Assembly: GCF_021728295.1 (NCBI RefSeq)
Contig: NZ_JAKJXE010000003.1
Span: forward strand, 62,001 to 126,000
Origin: Pseudomonas petrae
GTDB taxonomy: Bacteria > Pseudomonadota > Gammaproteobacteria > Pseudomonadales > Pseudomonadaceae
Length of the DNA: 64,000 bases
Reading direction: 5' to 3'
Under the pieces are notes generated by a model. That model searched no databases. It saw only the letters and a program-made list of their open reading frames with translations, and was not told where the DNA came from. A program made the position numbers and the translations under genes. Below are positions 26,243 through 37,012 of the stretch, piece by piece; position 1 is the stretch's first letter, and each line of letters starts with the position of its first letter.

Positions 26243-28021
26243 TCAGAACTGTGACGCCTCCAACAAGTACAGCGACTCGCTGCCCGCCTTAACAGAGGCC
26301 GAAAGGGACTGAATCCGCGGCAGCAGACGCGCGAAATAGAAACGCGCGGTGCCCAGCTTGCTGGCGTAGAAATCTTCCTGACCTTCCTTGCCCCACGCCG
26401 CTTTTGCCATCATCGCCCACATGTAGGCGTAGGCCGTGTATCCGAACGCATGCAGATACTCGACGGACGCGGCACCGATTTCATTAGGGTTGCTACGGGC
26501 CCGGTCCAGTACCCAGTCGGTCAATTCGTCCAGCGTGGTAAGCGATACGGCCAACGGCTTGGTGAACTCGGCCTGCGAGCTGTCAGACGAAGCGATGAAT
26601 TGACGGACTTCGTCGGAGAACAGCTTGTAATACGCCCCGCCACTGGCAACGACCTTCCGGCCCATCAGGTCCAGTGCCTGAATGCCGTTGGTGCCTTCGT
26701 AGATCTGGGTGATGCGCACGTCACGCACCAGTTGTTCCTGACCCCATTCGCGAATGTAGCCGTGACCGCCGAACACCTGCTGACCGTGCACGGTGGTGTC
26801 CAGGCCCATGTCGGTAAGGAAAGCTTTGGCGACCGGGGTCAGCAGCGCAACCAACGCATCGGCGCGCTGACGCACATCGGCGTCTTCGCTGTACTTGGCG
26901 GTGTCCAGTTGCATGGCCACGTACGTGGAGAACGCGCGACCGCCTTCGTTCAGCGCCTTCATGGTCAACAGCATGCGACGCACATCGGGGTGAACGATGA
27001 TCGGGTCAGCGAGGGTGTCCTTGGACTGCGCACCTGTCGGGGCCCGGCTTTGCAGACGATCGCGGGCGTACTCGATCGCGTTTTGATACGAGCGCTCGCC
27101 GGACGCCAGGCCTTGGATACCGACACCCAGACGCTCGTAATTCATCATGGTGAACATCGCCGCGAGGCCTTTATTAGGCTCGCCGATCAGATAGCCTTCG
27201 GCTTGATCGAAATTCATAACGCAGGTGGCCGACGCTTGAATGCCCATCTTGTGTTCGATGGACCCGCAGAACACCGTGTTGCGCTCACCGAGGCTGCCAT
27301 CGTCATTGACCATGATCTTCGGCACGAGGAACAGCGAAATGCCCTTCGGCCCTGCCGGTGCGTCAGGCAGCTTGGCCAGTACGAGATGAATGATGTTCTC
27401 GGTGAGGTCGTGCTCGCCGCCGGTGATGAAGATTTTCGTGCCGCTGATCTTGTAGGAACCGTCGGTCTGGGGCTCCGCTTTCGTGCGGATAATCCCGAGG
27501 TCGGTGCCGGCGTGGGCTTCGGTCAGGCACATCGAACCGGCCCATACCCCGGCGTACATGTTCGGCAGGTATTTGGTCTTCAACGCTTCGCTGGCGTGGT
27601 TGTTGATCGAAACGCAGGCGCCGGACGTCAACATCGGGTACAGCCCGAACGCGAGGCTTGCGGAGTTGACCATCTCCTCGACCTGGGCAGACACCGCTTT
27701 GGGCATGCCCATGCCGCCGAGTTCAGGGTTACCGCCGACGCCAACCCAGCCACCTTCAGCGTACGTTTTGTAGGCCTGAACGAAGCCTGCCGGGGTGGTG
27801 ACAACGGTGTCTTTCCAGTGACAGCCTTCTTCATCGGCCGCGCGACTCAGGGGTGCGACGGATCTGCCAGTGACTTTGCCCGCTTCTTCGAGAATCGCCT
27901 CGACGGTCTCGGCGTCCACAGTTTCAGACAATTCGGGCAGCGTGGTCCAAAGTCGGGAGACTTCGAACACTTCATTGAGGACGAAGCGCATATCGCGCAA
28001 GGGCGCTTTGTAGTCAGCCAT
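26243..28021 (-). CDS. Acyl-CoA dehydrogenase, large FadE-type (copy 1)
   Basis: 592 residues from ATG 28021 ([13 protein letters not shown]). FAD flavoprotein that introduces the first double bond in fatty acyl-CoA oxidation. AcdA-type N-terminal, middle and C-terminal domains: CLTEAHAGTDLGIIRTKAEPQ near 160, KISGTKIFITGGEHD, then QVFGGHGYIREWGQEQLVRDVRITQIYEGTNGIQALDL, and an extra C-terminal domain of about 120 residues typical of the 600-residue class. It is clearly paralogous to the gene at 29718-31523; both start [13 protein letters not shown]. Chain-length preference is not readable. Confidence 0.93.
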   Translation of the reverse strand: MADYKAPLRDMRFVLNEVFEVSRLWTTLPELSETVDAETVEAILEEAGKVTGRSVAPLSRAADEEGCHWKDTVVTTPAGFVQAYKTYAEGGWVGVGGNPELGGMGMPKAVSAQVEEMVNSASLAFGLYPMLTSGACVSINNHASEALKTKYLPNMYAGVWAGSMCLTEAHAGTDLGIIRTKAEPQTDGSYKISGTKIFITGGEHDLTENIIHLVLAKLPDAPAGPKGISLFLVPKIMVNDDGSLGERNTVFCGSIEHKMGIQASATCVMNFDQAEGYLIGEPNKGLAAMFTMMNYERLGVGIQGLASGERSYQNAIEYARDRLQSRAPTGAQSKDTLADPIIVHPDVRRMLLTMKALNEGGRAFSTYVAMQLDTAKYSEDADVRQRADALVALLTPVAKAFLTDMGLDTTVHGQQVFGGHGYIREWGQEQLVRDVRITQIYEGTNGIQALDLMGRKVVASGGAYYKLFSDEVRQFIASSDSSQAEFTKPLAVSLTTLDELTDWVLDRARSNPNEIGAASVEYLHAFGYTAYAYMWAMMAKAAWGKEGQEDFYASKLGTARFYFARLLPRIQSLSASVKAGSESLYLLEASQF

Positions 28022-28243
28022 GGCAAACCTCGTTTCAGCGGCAGAGAACTCGGGGAGGAGCGGCACAGCAGGGATGTCGCGGCGCCGATGTGTCAGTGGA
28101 ACGAGTGTACATGAACACCATTTGCGACACATAGGGTCAACGCGTGACTATTAATAGATATCTGGTCACGATTGAAGAACAGTCATGCGTATGCCCGCTT
28201 ACGACCGCAAGAGCGCTTGCCTACAGATTAAAAAGAGTACATC

Positions 28244-29539
28244 TCAGCCAGCGGCGGCCATCCGCACGGCACCGCGTTTGCTGGTCTGCGCGTGACTGAT
28301 GACGCAGTTACGGCCAGCGCCTTTGGCGGCATACAGCGCCTGATCGGCGGATTTGAGGACTTCTTCCGGATTGCGGTGCTCCGGCAGACGCTCGGCTACG
28401 CCGATGCTGACGGTCACCGAAACCGTGGATGCCTTAGAGCCCGCCCGACGCTGGCGCCCCTGCAGGTCATCGTTTGGACGGTTGTCCTGATTGCGCAGGT
28501 GAATCTGATAGCTGGCGATGGTTTCGCGAATGACTTCGAGGTGCGGCATGCACTCTTCCAGGGTTTTGCCGGCAAACACGATGGCGAACTCTTCACCGCC
28601 ATAGCGATAGGCGCGCCCGCCGCCATTGGTGATCTTCGACAATTTGCTCGCCACCAGACGCAGCACCTGATCGCCGACATCGTGGCCGTGGGTGTCGTTG
28701 AATTTCTTGAAATGATCGACGTCGCTCATCGCCAGCACGTAATTGCGGCCCAGTCGCTGCATCCGCTCATTGAGCGCCCGTCGGCCTGGCAGCCCTGTCA
28801 GCTCGTCGCGGAAGGCCATTTGATAAGCCTCGTGCGCGACCGCTGCGGCAATCATCAACATCACCTGACTGCACATGATGTTCAGGGTGAACGGCAGGAT
28901 GAAGGTTTTCGGTAACGCCCAGAACATCCCGAGCAACCCCACCAGTTGAGCCGCATGCAGGGGCCGCGGCTTATAGACGTACTGCGTGATGAGCACGCCG
29001 AATGCGATGAGAAAGGTCACGTAGGACAGCTGGATCAGGCTCATCCAGTCTCCGTGCAGCGCCGGCCAGCGTATGTCGGCAAGCCAGGCCAGCAGCCCGG
29101 CGGGGAAGCGCTGTTCGAGACCCAGCGCCACGCTGCCTATGGCGACCAGGACGGCCAACCGTGCAACCAGGTCCTGAAACAGATGGGTCCGCTCTTCCCA
29201 GGCCGCGTACAGCCCGAACATGACCGGTAGCAACAGGCAACACAGATGAAACACCACGGCGGCGTCCTCTCGGACCTTGCCGTTATCGCGGTAGTAGTCG
29301 GTCTGTGTGTCGAGCAGGAAATAGGCAATGTACACCGTGATCATCAGGAACAGCTCACGCTGTCGCTTGTACACGCCGCAATACGCGCCGCCCAGCAACA
29401 GCACCAGGGTGGGCAGTACGTTGAAAAGTGAGGTGAAGAAGACGTTGAGGTCTTTCACGTACGCGGCTGCCAGTCCGGCAATCAGCAAGGCCAGAGAAGG
29501 TAAAAAATGACTGAGCCGTGCGGCAGAGGGGCGCAGCAA
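28244..29539 (-). CDS. Diguanylate cyclase with N-terminal multi-helix membrane domain
   Basis: 431 residues starting at a TTG (29539) that has GAGGAG 9 bases upstream. Residues 1-230 hold about seven to eight membrane helices. A GGDEF domain follows, with RDELTGLPGRRAL (about 244), DVDHFKKFND and the active site GGEEF at 314-318. The RxxD inhibitory site expected five residues before GGEEF is absent (GGGRAYRYGGEEF), so product inhibition is probably lost. It makes cyclic di-GMP from GTP in response to an unknown membrane signal. It lies between two acyl-CoA dehydrogenase paralogues, hinting at a lipid-related input. Confidence 0.92.
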   Translation of the reverse strand: MLRPSAARLSHFLPSLALLIAGLAAAYVKDLNVFFTSLFNVLPTLVLLLGGAYCGVYKRQRELFLMITVYIAYFLLDTQTDYYRDNGKVREDAAVVFHLCCLLLPVMFGLYAAWEERTHLFQDLVARLAVLVAIGSVALGLEQRFPAGLLAWLADIRWPALHGDWMSLIQLSYVTFLIAFGVLITQYVYKPRPLHAAQLVGLLGMFWALPKTFILPFTLNIMCSQVMLMIAAAVAHEAYQMAFRDELTGLPGRRALNERMQRLGRNYVLAMSDVDHFKKFNDTHGHDVGDQVLRLVASKLSKITNGGGRAYRYGGEEFAIVFAGKTLEECMPHLEVIRETIASYQIHLRNQDNRPNDDLQGRQRRAGSKASTVSVTVSIGVAERLPEHRNPEEVLKSADQALYAAKGAGRNCVISHAQTSKRGAVRMAAAG

Positions 29540-29662
29540 AAGGACTATCTCCTCACCGAATGATGCGAGTGCTGATTAAATGGCATTGTGCCTGTATCGG
29601 CCGCGTCATGCATAGGATGAGAAAGAATGTACGTGGCGTTGGGGCGAAAATCGGCCAGACAC

Positions 29663-29698
29663 AAAAAAGCCGCCTGTCCCTGGGGACAAGCGGCTTTT
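29663..29698 (-). terminator. Rho-independent terminator after second acyl-CoA dehydrogenase
   Basis: AAAAGCCGCCTGTCCC (29665-29680) pairs with GGGACAAGCGGCTTTT (29683-29698) with one mismatch. Reading leftward the stem ends in TTTTTT. It ends the transcript of the 29718-31523 gene before the diguanylate cyclase gene. Confidence 0.9.
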
Positions 29699-29717
29699 AG
29701 TGAAGCCCTGCGGTGAG

Positions 29718-31523
29718 TTAGTAAGCCAGGCCGAAGTGTTCTTCGTTCATGTCCATCAGGTTGCTCGCGCCCGACAGCATGGTCGCCACGTGAGTGCGGG
29801 TGCGCGGCAGGATGCGCTGGAAGTAGAAGCGCGCCGTCTGCAGCTTGGCGGTGTAGAAGGCTTCTTCGCCGGTGCCGGCCGCCAGTTTCTCGGCTGCCAC
29901 ACGGGCCATGTCAGCCCAGAAGTACGCCAGGCAGGCATAACCGGAATACATCAGGTAATCCACCGAAGCGGCACCGACTTCTTCACGATCTTTCATAGCC
30001 GCCATGCCGACCTTCATGGTCAGTTCGCCCCATTCTTTGTTCAGCGCAGCGAGCGGCGCAACGAATTCGCCAATCGCTTCGTTGCCTTCCTGGGACTGAC
30101 AGAACTTGTGGACGATCTTGGTGAAGCCCTTGAGCGCCTCGCCCTGAGTCATCAGCACTTTACGACCCAGAAGGTCGAGCGCCTGAATACCCGTGGTACC
30201 TTCGTACAGCATGGCAATACGGGCGTCGCGAACGTTCTGCTCCATGCCCCACTCAGCGATGAAGCCGTGGCCGCCGTAGACCTGCACGCCGTGGTTAGCG
30301 GATTCGAAACCGACTTCGGTCATGAACGCCTTGGCGATCGGGGTCATGAACGCCAGCAGGGCATCGGCTTGCTTCTTGGCTTCGGCGTCGTCGCTGTACT
30401 TGGCGATGTCGACCTGCTTGGCGGTGAAGTACACCATCGCGCGAGTGCCCTCGGCGAAAGCCTTCATGGTCAGCAGCATGCGACGTACGTCCGGGTGAAC
30501 GATGATCGGGTCAGCGGCTTTCTCCGGCGCCTTCGGGCCAGTCAGCGAACGCATCTGCAGACGCTCACGTGCGTATTTCAGGCCGCCCTGGAAACCGATC
30601 TCGGCGTGGGCCAGACCTTGCAGCGCAGTGCCCAGACGTGCGGTGTTCATGAACGTGAACATGCAGTTCAGGCCCTTGTTCGGCGGGCCGATCAGGAAAC
30701 CGGTCGCGCCGTCGAAGTTCATCACGCAGGTGGCGTTGCCGTGGATGCCCATCTTGTGTTCCAGCGAACCGCAATTCACAGCGTTGCGCTCGCCGACGCT
30801 ACCGTCAGCGGCCGGCACGAATTTCGGCACGATGAACAGGGAAATGCCTTTGGTGCCGGCAGGCGCGTCGGGCAGGCGGGCCAGCACGATGTGGACGATG
30901 TTATCGGCCATGTCGTGTTCGCCAGCGGAAATGAAGATCTTGGTGCCGGACACTTTGTACGAACCGTCAGCCTGAGGCTCGGCCTTGGTGCGCAGCATGC
31001 CCAGGTCGGTGCCGCAGTGCGGTTCGGTAAGGCACATGGTGCCGGTCCACTCGCCCGAGACCAGCTTGGTCAGGTAAGCGTCCTGCTGTTCAGGGGTGCC
31101 GTGCTCGGAGATGGTGTTCATCGCGCCATGGGACAGGCCCGGGTACATGCCCCACGACCAGTTGGCTTCGCCGACCATTTCACTGACCGCCAGACCCAGC
31201 GACTCAGGCAGACCCTGACCGCCATGAGCGACGTCGTGCGCCAGGCTCGGCCAGCCGCCTTCAACGAACTGTTTGTAGGCTTCCTTGAAACCGGTCGGCG
31301 TTTTTACGCCGGACTCGCTCCAGGTGCAGCCTTCGGTGTCACCCACACGGTTCAGCGGGGCCAGGACCTGCTCACAAAACTTGGCGCCTTCCTCGAGAAT
31401 GGCGTCAACCATGTCAGGCGTGGCGTCCTGGCATGCTGGCAGACTCTGATAGTGCGCTTCGTAGCCGAGCAGCTCGTCACGGACGAAGCGAATATCACGC
31501 AAGGGGGCCTTGTAGTCAGGCAT
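29718..31523 (-). CDS. Acyl-CoA dehydrogenase, large FadE-type (copy 2)
   Basis: 601 residues from ATG 31523 ([13 protein letters not shown]). Same architecture as copy 1: [21 protein letters not shown] near 160, [56 protein letters not shown], and the extra C-terminal domain. The two copies are well conserved in order of motifs but clearly diverged, consistent with an old duplication and different chain-length preference. A PsrA-like site (31633-31646) lies about 110 bases upstream, which would tie expression to long-chain fatty acids. Confidence 0.94.
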   Translation of the reverse strand: MPDYKAPLRDIRFVRDELLGYEAHYQSLPACQDATPDMVDAILEEGAKFCEQVLAPLNRVGDTEGCTWSESGVKTPTGFKEAYKQFVEGGWPSLAHDVAHGGQGLPESLGLAVSEMVGEANWSWGMYPGLSHGAMNTISEHGTPEQQDAYLTKLVSGEWTGTMCLTEPHCGTDLGMLRTKAEPQADGSYKVSGTKIFISAGEHDMADNIVHIVLARLPDAPAGTKGISLFIVPKFVPAADGSVGERNAVNCGSLEHKMGIHGNATCVMNFDGATGFLIGPPNKGLNCMFTFMNTARLGTALQGLAHAEIGFQGGLKYARERLQMRSLTGPKAPEKAADPIIVHPDVRRMLLTMKAFAEGTRAMVYFTAKQVDIAKYSDDAEAKKQADALLAFMTPIAKAFMTEVGFESANHGVQVYGGHGFIAEWGMEQNVRDARIAMLYEGTTGIQALDLLGRKVLMTQGEALKGFTKIVHKFCQSQEGNEAIGEFVAPLAALNKEWGELTMKVGMAAMKDREEVGAASVDYLMYSGYACLAYFWADMARVAAEKLAAGTGEEAFYTAKLQTARFYFQRILPRTRTHVATMLSGASNLMDMNEEHFGLAY

Positions 31524-31869
31524 AGCGATAAACCTCTGCTGGTGAATCCTGGAATTGGATGACCGTGTGGTCACTGTGAGGCGTTGCCCCGGCGCCGGCG
31601 CTTGGGATCACGTGGCGATCAAACAGGTGTTTGAAACATACGTTTACGCCTATACCTTGTCAAGCGACGCCCTGCACCTTTCATCACCTGATGCGGGCAA
31701 CGCGCAGGCGTGCGTATACGACGCCAGGCGGTTCAGACCGGTGCGTTGAGTTTAGAAAGCGTTGGGACAAAAAACGCGAAAGTGCCCGCAGGATGGGCGC
31801 GTGAATGAGGCGTTATTCAGGAGGGGGAGCATCCAGCGACGTGCGCCGCAGCGCACGAAGGGAGGAGAG
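31524..31869. other. Intergenic promoter region of acyl-CoA dehydrogenase copy 2
   Basis: Holds the PsrA-like site and, near 31840-31856, a GTGCGC-CGCA-GCGCAC hairpin after the small gene on the right. No coding sequence with a ribosome site is visible; the right half is purine-rich on the plus strand. Confidence 0.5.
31633..31646. promoter_or_regulatory. PsrA-type operator candidate
   Basis: GAAAC-ATAC-GTTTA, one base off a perfect inverted repeat. Pseudomonas PsrA binds G/C-AAAC, 2-4 bases, GTTT-G/C. It lies upstream of a fatty acyl-CoA dehydrogenase, a plausible PsrA target. Confidence 0.45.
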
Positions 31870-32166
31870 TCAGGCGAAGGTGTCGATCAGCGTGCCGAGC
31901 ATTTCATCGCTGGCCTTTTCAACTTTGACGCCAGCCTGGACTTGAATCCGGCCTTGGGTCAGTTCAACCACATTGGTGGCCATGTCGGAGCTTTGCGGGC
32001 GATCAACGGAGCGAAGGCGCTCAAGCTGGAAATCCGAAGACTGACTGCGTCCGGACACTTCGGTCGCGGGGCTGGCCAGTTGGGTGGCAGCCTGATCGAC
32101 ACGGCTCTGCCCGACCTGCATTGCGCTAAGGCCCGGGTACAGCGTGTTGTTCAGTGAGATTTGCAT
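31870..32166 (-). CDS. 98-aa protein resembling flagellar rod/hook protein termini; function unknown
   Basis: 98 residues from ATG 32166 with AGGAGG 9 bases upstream. The N-terminus (MQISLNNTLYPGLSAMQVGQSRVDQAATQLA) and the C-terminus (VVELTQGRIQVQAGVKVEKASDEMLGTLIDTF) resemble the paired helices of flagellar rod and hook proteins (FlgC, FlgE), without the large middle domain. It is not near flagellar genes, standing between the acyl-CoA dehydrogenase and bioD. It may be a free-standing axial-protein-like peptide or a coincidental helical protein; the resemblance is from recall, not from a search. Confidence 0.65.
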   Translation of the reverse strand: MQISLNNTLYPGLSAMQVGQSRVDQAATQLASPATEVSGRSQSSDFQLERLRSVDRPQSSDMATNVVELTQGRIQVQAGVKVEKASDEMLGTLIDTFA

Positions 32167-32291
32167 GAGCACGATCCTCCTGTTCATAGCGAACACAGCG
32201 ATTAAAGCAGCAAAACGCATGGATTACTCCGCAATGCGACTAGTGGCATTGCGCCTTGTGACGGGCCTCACACTCGGCGACTTTGTAACGA

Positions 32292-32972
32292 TTAATCCAG
32301 CAACTCCAAATGCAAATGCTCGGCAATCATTTCCGCAGTCGCCTTCTTCATGAACGGCACTCGACCAAGGCACGGCGCCGGCAGACGCTCTGCAAGCGTG
32401 GCGAGGTTTTCTTCAAGCCGTGACGTTTTGGGATCGATGATATTCGCCACCCAGCCCGCCAGTTGCAGACCGTCGTTGGCGATCGCTTCAGCTGACAGCA
32501 ATGCATGGCTGATACAGCCCAGCCGCACGCCCACCACCAGAATCACCGGCAGCTTGAGCGCGATGGCCAGGTCGGACAGATTGGCCTGATCGGCCAGCGG
32601 GACGCGCCAGCCGCCGGCGCCTTCGATGAGCGTGAAGTCAGCCTGCTTGTCGAGGATATGCTGCATCGGCCCGAGCAAGGACTGCACCGTCAGGGCGACT
32701 CCCGCTTCCCGCGCCGCCAGATGGGGCGCGATCGCCGGCTCGAAGGCCACCGGATTGACCTCGTTGTAGGTCAGCTGAATCGAACATTCGGCACGCAAGG
32801 CGACGGCGTCCGAGTTGCGCAACCCCTTGGGTTTGACGTCGCAGCCTGAAGCCACCGGCTTGCCCGCCGCCGTGCTCAACCCCGACTGCCGCGCCGCGTA
32901 CAGAAGCCCCGTGGCGATGGTGGTCTTGCCAACGTCGGTATCGGTTCCAGTGATGAAATACGCAGCGCTCAT
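32292..32972 (-). CDS. bioD: Dethiobiotin synthetase BioD
   Basis: 226 residues. ATP-dependent carboxylation of 7,8-diaminopelargonate to dethiobiotin, the penultimate biotin step. P-loop GTDTDVGKTT at 9-18; KPVASGC at about 38; EGAGGW in the middle. I chose ATG 32972 (MSAAYF) over 32984, as in relatives. Last gene of bioBFHCD, 87 bases after bioC. Confidence 0.95.
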   Translation of the reverse strand: MSAAYFITGTDTDVGKTTIATGLLYAARQSGLSTAAGKPVASGCDVKPKGLRNSDAVALRAECSIQLTYNEVNPVAFEPAIAPHLAAREAGVALTVQSLLGPMQHILDKQADFTLIEGAGGWRVPLADQANLSDLAIALKLPVILVVGVRLGCISHALLSAEAIANDGLQLAGWVANIIDPKTSRLEENLATLAERLPAPCLGRVPFMKKATAEMIAEHLHLELLD

Positions 32973-33059
32973 CGTGGCGACCATCCGTTCAGATATTTCA
33001 AACTATTGCCTGCTTACTATAGCGCCCGTGTGACGGACGCCGACTAAATAGATCATTCT

Positions 33060-33908
33060 TTAATCAATGCCGGGTTTCGCCAGGATGGCGTACACCACCT
33101 GATACGTGGCGGGCAGGCCTTTTTCCTGACGAAACCTTTCGTACGCCTCCATCAGCGCGTGAATTCGCGCGCGGCCGGTCAGGCCTCCCGGACGACCCGG
33201 ATTGATGTTGTGCGCGCCCAGTGCCTTGAGTTCGTGGGTCAGGCTGCGCACGTCGGGATAGTGCAACACGTGCGGCAGGACTTCGAGGCTGCGCACGTTC
33301 AAACCGCTGGCGGTGCAGAGGCGTTGATACGCCTCGCGCTCGCGGAAGCGGTTGACGTGGACCATGCCGTCCACCGCCTGCCAGCTGTCGCGCAGTTCAA
33401 ACAGCGTCCCGACGCAGAGGCTGGCAAAAGCGAACACGCCGCCCGGTTTCAGCACGCGACCCGCTTCGCTGAGCACCGCGGAAAAGTCCGGGCACCATTG
33501 CACTGCCAGGCTGGAGAACATCAGATCAACACTCGCGTCGCGCAGCGGAAGATTCTCCGCGTCGCCTGCCACGTAATGAGTGGCACCGCCCAATGGCCGT
33601 GCATAACGCAGCATGCCTTCGGCGAGGTCGAGCGCAACACCTTCGCTTTGCGGAAACGTCTGCGCCAGCGCGCGGCTGAAACAGCCGGTGCCGCTGCCCA
33701 GGTCCAGCCAGAGCGACGGCGCCAGATCAGGCAGTCGCGTCATCAATTCGGTGCCAACAGCGCGCTGCAAGTCGGCCACGCTGTCGTAGCTGGCCGCCGC
33801 CTTCGAGAAGGACGCCGCCACTTGGCGCTTGTCCGGCAGCACGTGTTGTCCGGATGCCTGTTGCTGTTTCACGGCCTTCAGCACCGCGCAGTGGGAAAGA
33901 TCAGTCAT
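33060..33908 (-). CDS. bioC: Malonyl-ACP O-methyltransferase BioC
   Basis: 282 residues from ATG 33908 (MTDLSH). SAM-dependent methyltransferase that disguises malonyl-ACP so fatty acid synthesis can build pimelate. Motif [16 protein letters not shown] is visible, with SLAVQWC later. The start overlaps the bioH stop by 8 bases. It pairs functionally with BioH, which removes the methyl group. Confidence 0.95.
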   Translation of the reverse strand: MTDLSHCAVLKAVKQQQASGQHVLPDKRQVAASFSKAAASYDSVADLQRAVGTELMTRLPDLAPSLWLDLGSGTGCFSRALAQTFPQSEGVALDLAEGMLRYARPLGGATHYVAGDAENLPLRDASVDLMFSSLAVQWCPDFSAVLSEAGRVLKPGGVFAFASLCVGTLFELRDSWQAVDGMVHVNRFREREAYQRLCTASGLNVRSLEVLPHVLHYPDVRSLTHELKALGAHNINPGRPGGLTGRARIHALMEAYERFRQEKGLPATYQVVYAILAKPGID

Positions 33909-34632
33909 CACCGGACTCGTGTAAAAACGCATGAACTGCAGCGGCGACGCCGTGCGGGTTTTCCAGAATGAAGGCGTGACTGGCCTGCTCGATCACGCCG
34001 ACTTCGATGTCAGGCTGGAGGGTCAGAAGATCCGCCGATGCTTCTGCCGGCACCAGCGCGTCGAGACCGCCGAACAGGTGCAATTGAGGGCCGCGAAACG
34101 CTTGCAGCGCTTTGCGCGTGTCCATTTGCTCGAGCAGCTTCAGGCCTTCGATCAAGCCGTCACTGGTGCCATGGGGCGCGCAGGCTTTCAGTTGTCTCGA
34201 CAGCGCCCGTGGCTCTTCGGCCCCTCGCACACACAACAGAGTGAAGCGCTTGAGCGTTGCGTCCAGGTCGGCTTTGCAACCGGCAATGAACGCGTCGAAA
34301 TCCGTTTGTGGCATCGCGTTGGGCCACTCGCTGCGGGCCACAAAGCAGACGTTGCTGGCGAACGTCGCCAGACCACAGCAGCGCTCGCCCCTGCGCGCGG
34401 CCAGTTCGGTGGCCAGCATGCCGCCCAGCGACCAACCGCCCAGCCAGACGTTGTCGGGTAATGTCGAATCCAGCTCATCGAGCCAGTCGTCGAGGTTGTC
34501 GTTGTCCATCTCAGGCAACGGCTCGATCACGACCCGCAAATGTTCGTCGAGCCCTCGCAGCGCTGCGGCCAGCGGTTCAAGCGGCGAGACGCCAAGGCCC
34601 CAGCCCGGCAACAGGATCAACTGATCACGCAT
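33901..34632 (-). CDS. bioH: Pimeloyl-ACP methyl ester carboxylesterase BioH
   Basis: 243 residues. Alpha/beta hydrolase with nucleophile motif GGWSLGG (Ser68), Asp in GGLDALVPA and His in [10 protein letters not shown]. It cleaves the methyl ester after pimelate chain completion. It overlaps bioF and bioC by 8 bases each, so the operon is tightly coupled. Confidence 0.93.
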   Translation of the reverse strand: MRDQLILLPGWGLGVSPLEPLAAALRGLDEHLRVVIEPLPEMDNDNLDDWLDELDSTLPDNVWLGGWSLGGMLATELAARRGERCCGLATFASNVCFVARSEWPNAMPQTDFDAFIAGCKADLDATLKRFTLLCVRGAEEPRALSRQLKACAPHGTSDGLIEGLKLLEQMDTRKALQAFRGPQLHLFGGLDALVPAEASADLLTLQPDIEVGVIEQASHAFILENPHGVAAAVHAFLHESGDD

Positions 34633-35815
34633 GGTCCAGCTCCGAAGATTCGTCTACGCCCAGCAGCGGATAACACTGCTCCAGTGCCTGCAACAATAGC
34701 TGCACCTGCGCTTCGCTGTGGGCGGCGGACAATGTCACGCGTAAACGCGCGCTGCCCGCAGGCACTGTCGGCGGTCGAATGGCGGTGACCATCACGCCGC
34801 GCTCTCGCAGCAACTGCGACAGCCGCAAGGCGCGACCGCTGTCGCCGATCAGGATGGGCTGAATGGGCGTGAAACTGTCCATCAGCTCCAGGCCGAGGGC
34901 TTGAGCGCCGACGCGAAACTGCTTGATGAGTGCCGTGAGGTGCTCACGCCGCCAGTGTTCGGTGCGCAGCAGTTCGAGGCTTTTCAGCGTCGCGCACGCA
35001 AGCGCCGGCGGCTGACTGGTGGTGTAGATGTACGGGCGGGCGAACTGGATCAGCGTTTCGATCAACTCTTCGCTGCCCGCAACGAACGCGCCGGCCGTGC
35101 CGAAGGATTTACCCAGCGTGCCGATCAGCACAGGGACATCATCGATGCCCAGGCCGAAGTGTTCGACGATGCCTGCGCCATTCGCCCCCAGCGGGCCGAA
35201 GCCATGAGCGTCGTCGACCATCAGCCACGCGTTTTTGGCTTTCGCCGCCTTGGCCAGCCCGGGGAGATCAGCGACGTCGCCGTCCATGCTGAACACACCG
35301 TCGGTCACCACCAGGGTGTCTCCGACCGCTTTGTCCAACCGGCTGGCGAGGCTTTCGCAGTCGTTGTGCAGATAGCGGGAAAAACGCGCGCCGCTGAGCA
35401 GGCCGGCGTCGAGCAACGAAGCATGATTGAGGCGATCTTCCAGCACCGTGTCGCCCTGGCCCACCAACGCAGTGACGGTGCCGAGGTTGGCCATGTAGCC
35501 ATTGGAAAACAACAGCGCGCGGGGCCGACCGGTGAACTCGGCGAGGGCTTCTTCGAGCGCGTGATGGGGCGTGCTGTGGCCAATCACCAAATGCGAGGCG
35601 CCACCGCCGACGCCCCAACGCTCGGCGCCCGCTTGCCACGCAGCGATGACCTCGGGATGACTGGCCAGCCCCATGTAATCGTTGTTGCAGAACGCCAGCA
35701 GCGGCTTGCCGTCCACCACCACTTCAGGGCCCTGCGGGCTTTGCAGCAAGGGCCTCTGGCGATAAAGGTGCTCGGCACGACGGGCAGCGAGACGTGCGTT
35801 CAGATCAAAAGACAT
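34625..35815 (-). CDS. bioF: 8-amino-7-oxononanoate synthase BioF
   Basis: 396 residues. PLP-dependent alpha-oxoamine synthase joining pimeloyl-ACP and alanine. PLP lysine in [13 protein letters not shown] (Lys236), [11 protein letters not shown] at 200-210, and the N-terminal [13 protein letters not shown]. It follows bioB after 31 bases and overlaps bioH. Confidence 0.96.
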   Translation of the reverse strand: MSFDLNARLAARRAEHLYRQRPLLQSPQGPEVVVDGKPLLAFCNNDYMGLASHPEVIAAWQAGAERWGVGGGASHLVIGHSTPHHALEEALAEFTGRPRALLFSNGYMANLGTVTALVGQGDTVLEDRLNHASLLDAGLLSGARFSRYLHNDCESLASRLDKAVGDTLVVTDGVFSMDGDVADLPGLAKAAKAKNAWLMVDDAHGFGPLGANGAGIVEHFGLGIDDVPVLIGTLGKSFGTAGAFVAGSEELIETLIQFARPYIYTTSQPPALACATLKSLELLRTEHWRREHLTALIKQFRVGAQALGLELMDSFTPIQPILIGDSGRALRLSQLLRERGVMVTAIRPPTVPAGSARLRVTLSAAHSEAQVQLLLQALEQCYPLLGVDESSELDHA

Positions 35816-35846
35816 GCAGGCCTCGGGTCAAGCCACTTATGAAGAA

Positions 35847-36902
35847 TCAAACAGCCGCGTCGTAAAACAGCTCGCTGCTTTTCTGCTCGATCAGCGCCTG
35901 CTCGATAGCTGCCTGATGGACCTCGTCCGAGTGCTCTTCGCGTGCTTCAGGCTGAATGCCCAGACGCGAGAACAGCAGCATGTCCTTGTCGGACTGCGGG
36001 TTGGCGGTGGTCAGCAGTTTGTCGCCGTAGAAGATCGAGTTGGCGCCGGCGAAGAACGCCAGGGCCTGCATCTGGTCGTTCATGGCTTCGCGGCCTGCGG
36101 ACAGGCGCACGTGGGATTGAGGCATCAGGATGCGCGCGACGGCCAGCATGCGGATGAAATCGAACGGATCGATATCCTCGGCATTTTCCAGCGGCGTGCC
36201 GGCCACTTTCACCAGCATGTTGATCGGCACAGACTCAGGATGCTCCGGCAGGTTGGCCAGCTGGATCAGCAGATTGGCGCGGTCGTCCAGGGATTCGCCC
36301 ATGCCCAGGATGCCGCCGGAGCAGATTTTCATCCCCGAATCACGCACGTACGCCAGCGTCTGCAGGCGATCGCTGTAGGTGCGGGTGGTGATGATGCTGG
36401 TGTAGAAATCCGGGGACGTGTCGAGGTTGTGGTTGTAGTAATCGAGGCCAGCGGCGGCCAGCGCCTGGGTCTGGTCCTGATCCAGCTTGCCAAGGGTCAT
36501 GCAGGTTTCCAGCCCCAAGGCCTTGACGCCTTTGACCATCTCCAGCACGTAGGGCATGTCTTTGGCCGACGGGTGTTTCCACGCCGCACCCATGCAGAAA
36601 CGGGTCGAACCAATGGCCTTGGCACGTGCGGCTTCTTCCAGCACTTGCTGGACCTGCATCAGCTTTTCTTTTTCCAGACCGGTGTTGTAGTGGCCCGATT
36701 GCGGGCAGTACTTGCAGTCTTCCGGGCAGGCGCCGGTTTTGATCGACAGCAGAGTCGAGACTTGTACGCGGTTGGCGTCGAAGTGAGCGCGGTGCACGGT
36801 TTGCGCCTGAAACAGCAGGTCATTGAATGGCTGTGTGAACAGCGCCTTGACCTCGGCTAGATTCCAGTCGTGACGCAGGTTGGCATTGATGCTGGCGCTC
36901 AT
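35847..36902 (-). CDS. bioB: Biotin synthase BioB
   Basis: 351 residues from ATG 36902 ([13 protein letters not shown]). Radical SAM enzyme inserting sulfur into dethiobiotin. Cluster CPEDCKYC with Cys59/63/66, later GMGE and [15 protein letters not shown], and the sacrificial-cluster region [12 protein letters not shown]. First gene of bioBFHCD, divergent from comF with a 110-base shared promoter region. I searched for the BirA operator and saw none that is convincing. Confidence 0.97.
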   Translation of the reverse strand: MSASINANLRHDWNLAEVKALFTQPFNDLLFQAQTVHRAHFDANRVQVSTLLSIKTGACPEDCKYCPQSGHYNTGLEKEKLMQVQQVLEEAARAKAIGSTRFCMGAAWKHPSAKDMPYVLEMVKGVKALGLETCMTLGKLDQDQTQALAAAGLDYYNHNLDTSPDFYTSIITTRTYSDRLQTLAYVRDSGMKICSGGILGMGESLDDRANLLIQLANLPEHPESVPINMLVKVAGTPLENAEDIDPFDFIRMLAVARILMPQSHVRLSAGREAMNDQMQALAFFAGANSIFYGDKLLTTANPQSDKDMLLFSRLGIQPEAREEHSDEVHQAAIEQALIEQKSSELFYDAAV

Positions 36903-37012
36903 GGGCGGCTCCTTGATGTTTTCTGGACGATGACCCGGGCGGCTTCGCCCAGCGGCAAAACCGGAAAGCCCACAGGCGCAACACGGATGTTCGGCATATT
37001 TAAGGAAGCGAC

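Noticed and set aside
26450..28114. 554-codon plus-strand frame antisense to acyl-CoA dehydrogenase copy 1
   Set aside because: Shadow of a well-conserved enzyme gene; the translated sequence looks like no known protein.
29700..31562. 620-codon plus-strand frame antisense to acyl-CoA dehydrogenase copy 2
   Set aside because: Same situation as for copy 1; the terminator at 29663-29698 fits the minus-strand gene.
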